A stretch of 64,000 bases of DNA from Macrocystis pyrifera (GCA_031763025.1 JASSKH010000001.1:14155265-14219264); one strand, 5' to 3'; positions 1-11,846 are shown, numbered from the stretch's first letter. Numbers and translations: made by a program. Notes: a model not told the origin generated them from the letters alone.

Positions 1-1
1 C

Positions 2-187
2 GCGGACATGCAGAGGAACTTCATCAACCCTGTATTCACTACCAGCCCGAGTTACTACGACGGACAAATTACTCCCCCCACGGGGGACTCGGCTATGTGG
101 CGCCGGAGCCGCGACCTCAGTCGCTACGTCGGCCGGCAGATCAGCAAGTCGTTCAGTCGCTCGCAAAGCAACATGATGAACGACTGA
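2..187 (+). CDS. 3'-terminal exon of a gene entering from the left
   Basis: An open frame runs from the window edge to a TGA at 185-187 and gives about 61 residues. The C-terminal part is basic and serine-rich (RRSRDLSRYVGRQISKSFSR), following a Pro/Thr/Tyr-rich stretch (TTSPSYYDGQITPPTGDS). I recognise no domain. Codon use is even and GC-rich compared with the T-rich DNA that follows. That contrast, plus the position before a long pyrimidine tract that looks like 3'UTR, supports a real last exon. The 5' part lies outside the window, so no function can be given. It could also be a chance frame of 61 codons. Confidence 0.5.
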   Translation, partial: ADMQRNFINPVFTTSPSYYDGQITPPTGDSAMWRRSRDLSRYVGRQISKSFSRSQSNMMND

Positions 188-1300
188 GCCTTTTTGGTTG
201 CAGAGCGGTTGTCTTGGTCATGTTGGTCGTGCTGGCGGCGACCTTGGAGTTGGGCGGTTTCGAAGGGAAGGATGATGCGAAAACGTACCCTCTTTTTTTA
301 CAAAACTTCGGCCCTGCCGCCACCCTTCACTCCCAACCCCCCCCTCCTTGGGTACTATTGTACTAAGCCCCTCCTATCCTAGGTTAGCTTTCTGTAGTGG
401 AATAGCCCCCCGTTTTTCCCTTCCCCCCCCCCCCCCCCCCCCCCCCCCATTTCTGCTTGATATCCAAAACATGCCTACTGCTGTTTTGCTGTTCTGATTT
501 TGTGCCTCTCTTTGCTTGCTTCTTCTCTACGTCTGCTCTCTCCATTTTGTTGCGTTCTTTGCTTGCTGTTTTGTTTGGTTTCTTCTTATCTTCCTCTTCT
601 CTGGGTTCTTCTTCTTCCTCGCGTTCATTTTGGTTTTCGGTTTTTGTTCTTGAAATTTTTTTTTTGGGGGTTTTCTTTGGTGTGTTTTGTGCTTGCTCAC
701 TTTTTTCATCGCCTTTATGCTGTTGTTTTTTTTTTTTTTCACTTTTTCATCCGTCTTGTTTTTTGTTTTTTTGTTTCTTCTTGCTGGTTCGTCGATTTAT
801 GATCCGCCCTGCAGGGGCGGTCTGGTCTCTGTTCGAGAGTGTGCTGTTGGTTACCGAACAAGTTGTCTGGGAGTGCGCAAGTGGGCAGGTCGAATGTCGC
901 TGAAGATTCGGACGCGTCCACCCCCACGGACGAGCCTCACCGACCTAGCAGCCCAGACGAGATCGTCTAAGAAGGCGACACACACTCCGTAGCTGAAAAC
1001 AGGAGAAACGAAAACGAACGCAAAAGGTGTACCGGCCTGGGCTGGGCGGGATTGGGTTGAGTTGGGTTGGTCAGGGGGCGTTGACGAGGCAACATGCAAA
1101 ATAGGCGTTATATTGTCGATCGGGCAGCAACAACCAACCACCAGCCATCCCCTTGAACGAACGCCTTCATACCAGGTATATTATACGATAGTGTAGTGCT
1201 TCCATCTTCTCCCGCGTTTTTTTTTTTTTTTTTTTCGAAAACGGGGAGGCTTGAATGAGTTGGGGCGGATGGCGCCGGGGGAGGCGCGGGGGTCTGAAAT
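188..1300. other. probable 3' flank: pyrimidine-rich DNA with poly-C and poly-T runs
   Basis: No coding exon is supported here. The stretch holds a run of about 26 C at 424-449. A strongly T- and CT-rich tract follows from about 450 to 790, and a T run lies near 1217-1236. The open frames in it are low-complexity Phe/Ser/Leu or Lys translations of the tract. It may be the 3'UTR of the exon ending at 187. Confidence 0.5.
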
Positions 1301-1489
1301 GCGCAGGGAAATTAGTTGTCGTTAGGTGGCTTCTTTCCGGCCCATGCTTTCTTTCGTGGGGGATTGGGTCGTTGTATTGCCTTCATGGCAGCTGCCTTTG
1401 ACCGCTGCAGTACTATGCATATAGCTCTAAGGGCCCAGAGCAAAAAAGATGAGTTTTTGTTTTTGTTTTTTTCCGTCGGACTACTGGTT

Positions 1490-1492
<3 letters not shown>

Positions 1493-1537
<45 letters not shown>
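1493..1537 (+). repeat. poly(C) homopolymer, about 45 nt
   Basis: An uninterrupted run of about 45 C on the plus strand, the longest of several C or G homopolymers in the window. The Pro-rich and Gly-rich frames that cross it are artefacts of the run. Confidence 0.95.
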
Positions 1538-1885
1538 TTACAGATTTATTTCGATCTGCCGGGGAAGGGTGGGCCTGCGGGCTTCGGTTATGGCTTGCAT
1601 TCCGTGCGTGCCCTTGGGTCCACCTTGTAGCTACGATAGGCCGTCGTTTCGGAAATCCCCTGTAGACACCCCCCTCCCTTGTATGTTGTGTTAGCAAACA
1701 GCGTGATTTACGGCGATAGGTCAAAGAAGCGTCACCCCTTGGATTGGGTGGGTGGATGGGTTGAATAGGAAGAGGAAGAAGAGGAAAGACTGGAGTGGAG
1801 TTTGGGTCAGAAGATAATCCAGAAGGAACGGGGTAGCTCATATAGGGTAAGACCTGAACTGGTCGAACCCGCCCTGCCCCCCATC

Positions 1886-1899
1886 CCCCCCCCCCCCCG
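1886..1899 (+). repeat. poly(C) homopolymer
   Basis: A run of about 14 C in otherwise mixed-composition DNA. The surrounding 1.5-2.7 kb holds no supported exon. Confidence 0.8.
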
Positions 1900-2749
1900 C
1901 CAGCGTTAGCATGAGTCTCCCCTGCGCGCGGGCGGCAGGCACTATATCTGCAAAAAGCTGTGGACCTAACATGTCGCAGAAATTAGTTTTTCCATCTATC
2001 CCCAGTCTGGGTTCACTGTAGTATACATGAGTGTCACACTGGATGTCGAGTGTTTGAGAGGCAGCAGCAGCGCGTTTTCGGCCGGAGGGATGAGCGGGGG
2101 GGGGGGCGCTCCGAGCGTCGTTCCTGTTGAGTCTCCCCACATGATAATTGCGAAACAAGTGAATGAATCTCGCGCCGTCTCCATTTTTGAAAATTGGAAA
2201 TTGTTTCGAAAGTTGCATTTTTTGTTTTGTTATTTTGTTTTTTTTATGGGTTTTTATACTTTATGGGGGCGAAAAAAACGAGAAGAATTTGTATGTGTCT
2301 TTATTTTGCCTTGTCGTTCCATACTTATTAGGTAGATAACGATTCGACCGGGACTTACTTACAGGGAAGAAGTGGGTTCCGGGAGGGTAAGCGATTAAGC
2401 CCTGCTGCTGGTATGCCCTTGGGCACAGAAGGTTTGGGTTCTGGTTGACATGCTTCTTAGATTTTCTGGGTCGTGTTGAGGGAGGGAGTGGAGAGAGCAT
2501 CGTACCCCACGGGTTGAATGTAAGCGTCCCCGCCGATTCCGCTCGCTCGCGCTTTTTCGGTGAGAGATCGGTGCTTCCGGCATCGGTTATAAACACCAAC
2601 CAACAAGAAATATTGCTGGTGGCGTTGAATTGTGTGCGGGAGGCACGGACGGGGGGGTGGTGGGGTGGGTTCGGCCAGGCAAGCGTGTGTGGGATGCAGT
2701 AAGAGGGGAGGTTTGTACGATTGATTGTTTAGCTGCGAAAATATTTTCA

Positions 2750-3025
2750 AGGCGCCAGGGCGGGGAGGCTTTTTTGGTCGGTTGTTGGACTGGGTGTCTC
2801 TTTAGGGCACCAGGGAGGGAAGGCTTTTCGGTTGTTACTTGCTTGGCTGGCCGAGTCTTTGCATGCTAGGTCGGGGAAGCTTTTTGACTGGCTACAGGGC
2901 TGGAGATAGTTTTTCATGTCAGGGCGGGGAGGCTTTTTCGACTGGTTCTTTGGCTTGGAGAGTCTTTTTCATGTCCGGCCGGGAAGGCTTTTTCGATTGG
3001 TTATTTGGCTGGGATACGGAGTCTC
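2750..3025 (+). repeat. degenerate ~58-bp minisatellite, about five units
   Basis: Units share the core GGCGGGGAGGCTTTTT followed by a GACTGGTT-like segment. The core recurs near 2758, 2813, 2870, 2924 and 2980. Units differ by substitutions and small indels. The open frames across it simply repeat the unit (GREGF-like peptides), so I do not call a gene. Confidence 0.8.
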
Positions 3026-3692
3026 TGTTCGCGGAAGAGCGCAGCAAGCGAGTTTTTTTTTTAACGATGTTTTTTCGTGATGGCATGGTGAATTGTTGGA
3101 ACGTTGATTGATGGTGCCCTTGTATTTTCGACCGTGCTTTTGTCTTATCTTCCATGTACATGCAATGCGTGCTGGTTGGTTGTTGACGAGTATGTATGTA
3201 GGCGGGTAGCGAAGTTCCTGGTGGCCATCCATGACGCAAGGCTTACGAGGTGCAGGTGCATGTTTGCCAGCCGTCTGTCAGTTGTATTCACGCTCACTTT
3301 TGTTGTTATTCGGTGGGTGTTGTTTTTGTACCAGGTACTATATGTTGACTATTAGTGGTAGTAAATGTCGTGGCGATGGATGAAAGTTCGTTTCTCATGT
3401 TGAATTTATTTTCATTTTCTACTCAATACCACCACCACACCACTTACTTCAACCTCTGAGGGATCTCATGAGGAAAATGTTTTTTTTTTTTTTGCCAATT
3501 TTTTGGTCTTTTTTGGGTGGAATCGCCTTTTGATGGATTTGACAAACACTGCACTGCGAGTTGCAGCGAGTCCATACGAAGAGGCGCCGAGGCGATGACC
3601 CCCGACCGTCGAACATCACTGTAGAGTATAGCGAACCTTCTCGAAGTCTGTTTACGTTAAACAAGTTGCTTGCAACGTAGCGTGCAGAGTAC
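3026..3692. other. no gene seen
   Basis: Mixed-composition DNA with a short T run near 3480. Only short frames with no splice support. Nothing recognisable. Confidence 0.4.
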
Positions 3693-3694
3693 TA

Positions 3695-3799
3695 TTACGG
3701 GGGTCTATAGTTAATAGGACCTATGATATACATAAAAACCTATATATTCGCCTATTTTTACCAACAAAATTTGGTCCTATTTACTATGGTCCCCCGTAA
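3695..3799. mobile_element. MITE copy 1, 105 bp, TA-flanked
   Basis: Terminal inverted repeats of about 28 bp begin TTACGGGGG and end CCCCCGTAA. They enclose an AT-rich core (ATACATAAAAACCTATATAT...TTTTTACCAACAAAATTTGG). The element is flanked by TA on both sides (3693-3694 and 3800-3801). It has no coding capacity. The TA target site and short size fit a non-autonomous Tc1/mariner-type element; the superfamily is inferred from the target site only. Confidence 0.85.
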
Positions 3800-4469
3800 T
3801 ATTCGACTTTTTTTGCAAGGAGCTGACGTCATCCTTGGAGAACGAAAAAAAAAAACAAAAAATACGGACCAACGACGACGGGTGTTCCACTACTTCGACA
3901 AAGTTGTTGCTGGCTGTATTTTTGTCGGCATGGGATATCAGAGTGTGGCTTGGTGGGCCCTGCCGGCGGCTAGCTACGTGGCCAGGTCAGGTTCAGTGTG
4001 CGGAGCTCAGGTCCGGGTGGGATCACGGTGCAAATAAATGTTCCGTGTGTGCGTGTGTTGGCGAATGAAACATTCCGAAAACGAGTCAAGCTCAGTAGTT
4101 GACCACTCGACGGTATTTTTGTGTCTATGTCTAATGAGAAGTTGTGAACTCCATGCTTATTACTGCAACGGGCAACAAATCGGCCATGCGCAAAACGCGT
4201 TGTCTCAACGGTGATTCCCTCCGCCGCCATTTACTTAAGAGCGTCGTCCCTCTGGTGCACAGCTCAGTCAACCCCTCAACACCATCGTTACACCCGCCCC
4301 CCCCCCAGCGATGAATGTGACATTGTCATGGAGAAGTTTAGTACCTACCTGTTACGCTAGATAGTAGCGACGAAACAATGGCTATCCTGTGAGAAAAGTG
4401 AGATGGTGGCCACAGGCGCTGAAAAAGGGGATAAGATGGGCGAAAAGTTTTTTTGTAAGGTATGGAAAC

Positions 4470-4625
4470 AACGTAATGAGCGCCCCAACTGACTGTTGAA
4501 GGTGTCTTTTTATTAGGAGTTGAAACGGTGCTCCGTCCTCGAAAGGGATACATGCGTTGTCAGTGGTCAAATAAATAAGGCAAGCAACAAATGAGTATCT
4601 ACCCCCCCCCCCCCCCCCCCCCCCC
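4470..4625 (+). repeat. dispersed repeat, copy A (shared with 29268-29408)
   Basis: It shares about 140 bp with 29268-29408: GCGCCCCAACTG, GGTGTCT-TATTTAGGAG, AACGGTGCTCCGTC, TGGTCAAA and GGCA(A)GCAACAAATGAGTA, in the same order and orientation. It ends in a C run at 4602-4625, as the other copy ends in a C-rich tract. Non-coding. Confidence 0.75.
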
Positions 4626-5520
4626 TAACCGCCGCCGCCGCCGCGTCGCTTCCTCTCACCCTGACGCTGATCCTGTAGCGAGGAAAATTCCCTGCTATTT
4701 GTAGGTGATACTCGACGTGTAACGTACAGGGTCTCTAACGGAAAGTCCGAATGTGTCCGATTAAAAGTGCAATACTGATACTACTGTAATAATACACTGC
4801 TGGCTGGACGCGGCGAGTGATTTCGACGCTCAAAACTCTTATACTGCGGCTGCTGTACGAACGAGTACGTAGCAATGGTTTTGGTAAATGAGAGTATACT
4901 TTATTCAAGCGAAACACCTTCCTTTTTTTGCTTTATCAATAAACTCTTCAGTGACAACTCGACCGAGTGAAACGCCAAAAAAAAACATAACGAACGACAA
5001 TAATAATTAATGGAGAAATAAAGGTGTTGACATCGAGGTCCATCCAGCTCAAGAAAACCACGATCGATACACCCTGCGGCGTCTCACCTTGCTTGCTGTT
5101 TTGACATCTTGCGGAGTCCATGCCGAAGCCATCACTTGGTCGGGTCCTAGGAATTATCAGATCTATCTACACTGTAGGCACTGTTTGTTGAGACGGGCAA
5201 CGCGAGTGATGGAACAAGGAGCGAGGCATCAAACACGTTCATTCACGGACGATATGGACGCACGATGTGTGACAGGTGAATGGGGCGGTTGGCACAGATC
5301 ACTCGACTTAGTTTCTTAGTTCTTTGGCTGGCGTTGAAAAGTACCGCCAGATAGGTATGTATGTATGTATGTATTGCGTGCTTTTGCGTCGATTTTATGC
5401 TTTTTCCCACAGTATAATAATGTATATTGAAGGCTGTCACCGGAAACGCTCCTCCTTACCCCTATTGTAGTTTCACCAGGATCCTTCGAAATCTTGATTC
5501 CTGCTCATACAAGTAGGCCC
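4626..5520. other. no gene seen
   Basis: Mixed sequence with a short CCG repeat near 4630-4645 and a (TATG)n-type run at 5356-5376. No exon with convincing splice borders. Confidence 0.4.
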
Positions 5521-7490
5521 TGCTCCGCCCAACAACCCGGGGACGAAAACGGCGATTCCCCGAGTCGACACTGCCTCGCACAGTGCGGAAACCCCACCCC
5601 CGTAGACTGAGATGTACATTATTGGCTTTTTTCGCGACATGCCGTGGCATTCCGTGGCACCAACCTTCCACGGGATCTTCCACGGCGTACCACGAAACCT
5701 TCCACGGACCTCCACGGCATACCATGGGACCTTAACCCCAAGCCCAACCCTAACCCTAACCCCCACGGCGTGCGATGGAATTCTATGCCACACCATGGGA
5801 TGCCGTGGTGATGCCATGGTATGCCACGGGCGGTATCATGGCAATGCCACTGCATGCCCACGACAAGGTCGAATAGTGTAGAACCCTGCCGGGAATGATG
5901 GGGTCCCATCCCCGTTCCATCTATCTTCAACTCCAACAACCCGGGGACGAAAATGGACATCCCCCGAGTCGATACCCCCCGCAAGGTGTGAAAACCCCAA
6001 CCCTACTAGCTATTTATGGTTGGCTGGAGCTCATGGAGCTAGCGCGCGGTGAGAGTTGGCCCTCGGGGCAACGCTGAGGTCCCGCCGCACTCGGAGATGT
6101 TCAGGTCCATTCCTGGATCATTAATCCTTCCGAACATCAACAACCACCCGTGGACGAAAACAGATATCCGCCGGGTCGATACCGCCCTTCAAAGTATGGA
6201 AACCCCACCCCCACCGGCTGTGAATAATGATTTGGCTGTGGCTCATGGAGCCAGCGCACGGTGAGAGTTTCTCTTCCGCGAAACGGTGAGGTCCCGCCGC
6301 ACCCGGGGAGGATAAGGTCCCATCTCCAGATGAGAAATCCCTTCGTACATGTGCAACTCCAACAGCCCGGGGACGAAAACGGACATCCACCGGGTCGATA
6401 CCGTCCCGCAAGGTGTGAGAATCCCAACCCTACTGTCTGATCTTTAGTTTGCTGGGGCTCATGAAACCAGCGCGCGGCGAGAGTTGCCCTCAGGGAAATA
6501 AATGCTGCGGTCCCGCCGCACCCGGAGATGATAGTTTCCCATCCCCGGATCAGACGTCTGTACATGCCTATATACGTATACGTATTCAATCCCAACAACC
6601 CGGGGACGACAACGGACATCCCCCGGGTCGACACCCCCCCGCAAGGTGTGAAAACCCCAACCCTACTCGTAGCTGGTTTGTGGTTGGCTGAGGCTCATGG
6701 AGCCAGCGCGCGGCGAGAAATTCCCCTCGGGGCAATGTCAAGGTCCCGCCGCGCCCATGGATGTGATAGGGTCCCATCCTCGGATCATAAATTCTTCCAT
6801 ACATCTTCAACTCCAACAACCCGGCAACGAAAACGGACATCCCCGTGTCGATACTCCCCCGCAAGGTGTGAAAACCCCAACCCTACTATAATAATAGCTG
6901 ATTTATGGTTGGCTGGGGCTCATGGAGCCAGCGCGCGGCGAGAGTTGGCCCTGGGGGTAACGCTGAGGTCCCGCCGCACTCGAGGACGTTCAGGTCCCAT
7001 CACAGAATCATAAATCATTTCATACATCTACAACAACAACCCGGGGATGAAAACAGATATCACCTGCCCTGCAAGGTGTGGACACCCAACCGCACTGACT
7101 GATTAATGATTCGGCTGGGGCTCATGGAGCCAGCGCCCGGCGTGGTTTTCTCGTTCCGACAACGGCGAGCTTCCGTCGCACCCGGGGACGACAAGGTCCC
7201 ATGCCCGGATCAGAAATCCTTCCGAAAATCTGTAACTCCAACAACTCGGGGACGGAAACGAACACCCCGCGGTCGATGCCACCCCGCAAATTGTGGAAAC
7301 CCCAATCCCACTGGCTGATTTACTGTTTGGCTGGGACTCATCATGGTCGATGTCCCGCCTCAACCGGGGGGATGATAAAGCCTCGATCTCCGAATCAGAA
7401 ATATATCCGTACATGTACAACAACTCCAACAACCCAGGGACAAAATCGAGCATCCCCCGGGTCGATACCGCCCCGCACGGTAGCCCGTAG
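5520..7490 (+). repeat. tandem satellite, unit about 195-230 bp, nine recognisable units
   Basis: The core CCAACAACCCGGGGACGAAA, followed by a GACATCCCCCGGGTCGATAC-like block, recurs near 5530, 5933, 6138, 6357, 6590, 6813, 7031, 7228 and 7420. Each core is followed by GCAAGGTGTGAAAACCCCAA, GGCTGGGGCTCATGGAGCCA and GAGGTCCCGCCGCACCCGG. Units differ by roughly 10-25 percent and by indels. Both strands carry open frames only because the unit is GC-rich and poor in stops. The first gap is about 400 bp because of the insertion at 5630-5870. Confidence 0.9.
5630..5870. repeat. CCACGG/CCATGG inverted-repeat cluster with a telomere-like core
   Basis: About 240 bp of repeated CCACGG, CCGTGG and CCATGG hexamers are arranged with rough dyad symmetry (CCACGGCATACCATGGGA on the left, CCATGGTATGCCACGG on the right). 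Near the centre, 5748-5764, lies CCCTAACCCTAACCCC, which matches the telomere-type (CCCTAA)n repeat. It sits between the first two satellite units as an insertion. Confidence 0.7.
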
Positions 7491-7942
7491 ATTAAAATTC
7501 CCGTTCAGAGTGGTGCACACAGCACACTACGAGTACTACCATACCAGGTACTTACATCCGCACTGCTATTAATATGGAAAACGCATGGCTAGCGCCACGG
7601 GGGAAGCCGTGGCCGTACCGCTAGCATTGACAAATGATGCTGTCTGTCTGTCCGTACTTCGGGTAGCTAGCGCGATCCAGAGCGCTTCAGCCCCCTGCTT
7701 TGCCTCATGGGTATAGGGAGGCTATATAGATTATAGGTGCCACAACGAGCGGAACACCGGGTCGCTTGCCGCGCCGAGCCGTGGCCGTGGCACAATCTCG
7801 AGGCAGTTCTAATACTCGTAGCCATCTACGTAGCCAGCCTCTATTCTACATATGTAGCTGCTGACTAGCAATTCGGATTACAATTAATTCTGGCAGCTAA
7901 TTGGTTGACCATGTCCAGGCCAGAGATCCCTGGCTCTTGCTA

Positions 7943-8054
7943 ACACGGGGGTCCATTGTTAATAGGACCTATGGTATACATAAAAACCTATATATTTCCT
8001 ATTTTTACTATTAATAGAGTAACAATATTTGGTCCTATTTACTGTGGTCCCCAG
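7943..8054. mobile_element. MITE copy 2 (diverged)
   Basis: Same layout as the other copies: CGGGGGTCCATTGTTAATAG, AT-rich core with ATACATAAAAACCTATATAT, then GGTCCTATTTACTGTGGTCC. The left end is TAACACGGGGG and the right end is eroded (CCCCAGTAGTA), so the terminal repeats no longer match fully. It separates the main satellite from its outlying unit. Confidence 0.75.
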
Positions 8055-8084
8055 TAGTAGAATATTTTGGTGCTGAACAAAGCA

Positions 8085-8205
8085 ATCGAGGTTCCACCAC
8101 ACCCGGGGGGGATGGGGTCCATTCTGGCATCAGAAATCCCTCTATATCTCTACAACTCCGACCAGCCGGGAGCCGGGGACAAAAAGGTGATTCTCGAACC
8201 TCCTC
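8085..8205 (+). repeat. outlying partial satellite unit
   Basis: It carries GGTTCCACCACACCCGGGGG, GGGGTCCATTCTGGCATCAG, AAATCCCT and CTACAACTCC, then a CCAGCCGGGAGCCGGGGACA block. This is the second half of a unit of the 5520-7490 satellite plus the next core, about 600 bp away and beyond a MITE. A G run follows at 8219-8231. Confidence 0.7.
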
Positions 8206-8231
8206 CCCTAAGACACAGGGGGGGGGGGGGG

Positions 8232-9760
8232 TAGTTGGAGAGATCTCTAAAACCAAGTGATCCAAAATTGGACAAAAAATATATAGATATGTATCAATCG
8301 GAACCGCCCGCTACGCGAAGTGCTTGCATATATTATTGTTATTATTATCATGCTTGCCTTCCGACAATATATAGCGTAGATAGATGCCGTTCCGATATAA
8401 ACCGAATATCCTTCCGTAAATCAGTAGTAGTATCCCTCTAGTCGATACTACAAATGGCATCACTACGATTGGTGACGCAAAGCACATTCAGCGTACAAAC
8501 ATCATCTCATACGCTTCTCTGCCAGCCGTTTCCCAATCTGCATTCCCCAACATCATTTCATTTTGGCTACCGGTCGGTATACGAGTAGTATATCCTATTC
8601 CTCATCAACGTTCCATCCCCAGGGTCATTGGCCGCATTCCTCCGGCTTCTTCCTCCCTTCCCCCAGCGGCCTGGCGGTCCCTCAGGGCACCAGGTATCGT
8701 GCGTATGTATCATGATGCGATGACAATAATGATGACGTATGTTTGCGCTGAGTGCGGATTGGATGCATGTATCCAACTAGTTTGTACCAGGCATATGTCA
8801 ACTTGTTCGCGACTAACGTTAAACACGGCAGACGGCTGGCGAATGACGAAAGGCCAGCAAAGCTGCAAACGAACAGCTACACAAAAAAAGTGTAACTGTC
8901 ACGCTTCCATGAACCCGAGGGACGAGGAGCAACTATTAATATTATTACATCCCTCATGCATGCTACTATACGTACCTGAACGTGCATGTTTTATACGATA
9001 GATACGATCAATCTTTGCTACGACGTGCTGGGCGGCATTGTTGGTTCATCCCAACCGTGCACGACATGAGGCCCCGTACCGAGACTACAGCGGAACCTGC
9101 TGTGCTTTTTAGAAGGGGGTCCCCAACTGTGAATGTGCGCAGTCCTGCGAGAACCGGCGACCGAAACCGGAACCACCACAACCAGCAGCACAACCAAGGA
9201 GGTGGTATACATCTGAGCACGACGTTGGCCGTGCAGAGATACGCGACAAGGTGGGAGTGAGAGCGCATGCGCTCAAGAAGGGCGAGAGCACCCACCTACG
9301 GCATATATTCTGGCTGGCTTTGGTCATCATGCACGAGTCATCGACATCATACATGCCTGTTGTGTGCTTAGATAGGTAGCAAGCAGCGTTCGCCGCCGAT
9401 TACATGTGCGAGTATCCGTACCCAATCAAAACCCTCCTGCATAATGGACGACCACCAACCACAACAATCAAACGCCGAAGATACTAGTGATATTAATACC
9501 GCTTCTGCTGCAGTGGTGGTGTTTGTTTGTGGTGCCACTGCTGGTGGTGTAGATTTCGACGTGTGTCTCCGCATCGTCTCCACGGTTGGTGGAACAACGT
9601 CGGAGAGTCTTCAGTAGTATGTTGCATCGATCGGCGCTACATACTACTGCTGCGATACGTGGCAGCGAACACAGCAAATATATCAGGTACCTGGTACACA
9701 TACATGTATGTGTTTACGTGTGTATGCACCAGTAACAGCAGTCGGTTGCTTGTACTGCTA
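8232..9760. other. no gene seen
   Basis: Mixed DNA with scattered ACCAGGTA-type words (for example near 8689 and 9683). Short open frames lack consistent splice borders. I see nothing recognisable. Confidence 0.4.
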
Positions 9761-9865
9761 TGACGGGGAGCCATAGTAAATAGGACCAAATATTGTTAGT
9801 AAAAATATAGAAACATATGGGTGTTTGTCTGTACCGTAGGTCCTATTAACTATGGTCCTCCGTAA
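9761..9865. mobile_element. MITE copy 3
   Basis: Begins TGACGGGGAGCCATAGTAAA and ends GGTCCTATTAACTATGGTCC TCCGTAA, with an AT-rich core in the opposite orientation to copy 1. Flanked by TA on both sides. One terminal repeat has point changes. Confidence 0.8.
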
Positions 9866-9959
9866 TACATGTACGTGCTGTATGCGCATCGCCGGGCTGG
9901 TTTGTCTTAGGATACGAAAGTGTAGGAGGAAGAATGCAACAACAGATAGATAAGCGTGA

Positions 9960-10465
9960 ACACCGGGCCGCTATTTGTCCACCCAACTACCTGAACACGA
10001 CTTGGTGGCCGCCTAGGGCAACTTGTGCCGTCACATATATACCTCATTTAATGTTGCGTCTACAGCAGCAGGCGCAGCGCACAAATAAGAAAGTGTGTTG
10101 GGCGTAAGCTTTTTTTTACCCAGATCTCCAGGGAAGATCAAAAAAAAAAAAAAAAAATTAATAGCGTGAGCGCATGTTAAGTCGCTTCGCTGTACTCGAA
10201 AGCACCTGTTAATACGAGTACGTGCAATAGGTTCTCTCGCTCACCAAAATGTAGCACCAGGTATTTAGTATTCGCCAATTCGCAAAAGTACAAGATTACA
10301 ACAACGGCCGCTGCGTGAGTGGGATTTGATACAAATTAATTTTAACAATTGGTGTCCGAGTTGCAGTGCAAGAGGTCGTACGGTCGGGCGCGGCGTGATC
10401 CTACCCCTACTGCTTGGTGCTGATGCTGCTCTTAGGTGGATGATAACACCTAAATTGTCATTCTT
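9960..10465 (+). repeat. duplicated segment, copy 1
   Basis: Order of shared blocks: TTTGTCCA-CCACCTGCCTGAACACGACTTGG, a GCATGAGCGCATG-like block, AAAATGTAG with ATTCGC, GGCCGCTGCGTGAGTGGGA, TTGGTGTCCGAGTT, GAGGTCGTACGGTC and GTGATCCTACCCCTACTGCT. The same blocks recur at 10595-10985 in the same order, with indels. Confidence 0.8.
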
Positions 10466-10594
10466 GCACTAGCTGTCCTGCTGTCTTGTGACCACGGCCG
10501 CAAATTTGGCGATGAGAGTTATAACATGATGAGAAACAACTGTACGTACAACCGCGGCAGCAGCAACAACAAGCTTTGTGAAAGGTTGCGACAG

Positions 10595-10985
10595 GTAGTT
10601 GGGTGGACAAATTTGTCCATCCACCTGCCTGAACACGACTTGGCCACCTACGGCAGCTTGTGGCATCACATACCTAATTTGATATTGCGCCTAGCAGTAG
10701 ACATGAGTAAGCATGAGCGCATGCATTTATGTTACGTTGCTTTGCTCGAAAGCACCGACGTGAAATAAGTTCTCTTGCTTATTACCAAAATGTAGTATTC
10801 GCAAATTCGCCAAAGTGCAAGATCACAACTTCAACGAACGGCCGCTGCGTGAGTGGGAGATGATACCAATTGGTGTCCGAGTTCCAATGCGAGAGGTCGT
10901 ACGGTCAGGCGCAGCGTGATCCTACCCCTACTGCTTGGCGCTCATGCTGCTCGTAGATGGATGGTAAAACCTAAATTGCCGTTGT
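10595..10985 (+). repeat. duplicated segment, copy 2
   Basis: Direct-repeat partner of 9960-10465 with roughly 80-85 percent identity in matched blocks by eye. No coding frame is conserved between the copies, so this looks like duplicated non-coding DNA. Confidence 0.8.
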
Positions 10986-11846
10986 GTTTTGGCCTCTATC
11001 TCTCAGTGTCCCCAAAGGGGTTCACCTTCTACGAGGAAGAATACGCACAAACACGAGTACAAGTATCATACTAAATGCTGCGCGCGGGGTGTCGTGCATC
11101 TCGTCCCGTTTGTATACCGGACACACACCCTACCCCAGCAGCCCGGGCTATGACAATTCGTGTAGCGGATGCTGTATTCAATCGTGACTTTATTTCGACA
11201 CCCCCCCCCACTGCTGTGAAGCTCCAAGAGGGTAAAAAATGCCTCCCAATCAATCCTTACCACCTGGGCACCAGGTATACCGTACGTACATACTCTGCCC
11301 TGGTTCTCAGAAGTAGCAAGCAACTCCCCAGGACTCACCGGAATGTTCGCTGTGAGTATGATGAACAGCAGTAGTACTCCGTGTATCTACGCCTTGCTAC
11401 TGCTGCCGTAGGTTGTTACGCAGTGCTACAGGCAGTATAGTACGTGTGTATATATGTAAATCTCCACAAGCACGGATATGTTGAAGTGCACGAGTTTGCG
11501 CCTAGTTGTAGCACTACTCACAGCAAAGTACGGCACAGAGGACCTATAAAGTATTCCATGATGAGGTCAAAACGTATCCCCCGCAAGCTAGCGTATGGGG
11601 CTTTGCAATATGCGTTACATTTAATGTCGATTTTCCCCTTTGAAGTAAAAACTCGTAGTTTTTTATTAACTATCGGTAAATATACATTATACCTGGCACG
11701 GCAGTAGTACTACAGCAGTTAGTTGTATTAATATTGAAAGTAATACGAGTACTTACCACGAGGGAACATAGCAATCAGGACCAAAAATGCGTAGTAAAAG
11801 TACTGGAATATATAGGACCTGATCACTAGGGCCCCCCTTCTTAGTA

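Noticed and set aside
457..903. Phe/Ser/Leu-rich membrane-like protein
   Set aside because: It is the translation of a T- and CT-rich tract, most likely UTR.
1316..1630. Pro-rich open frames across the poly-C run
   Set aside because: The frames are open only because of the homopolymer and have no start context or splice support.
5462..7572. Chain of open frames on both strands in the satellite
   Set aside because: The frames follow the repeat unit, are broken at different places in each unit, and show no conserved product.
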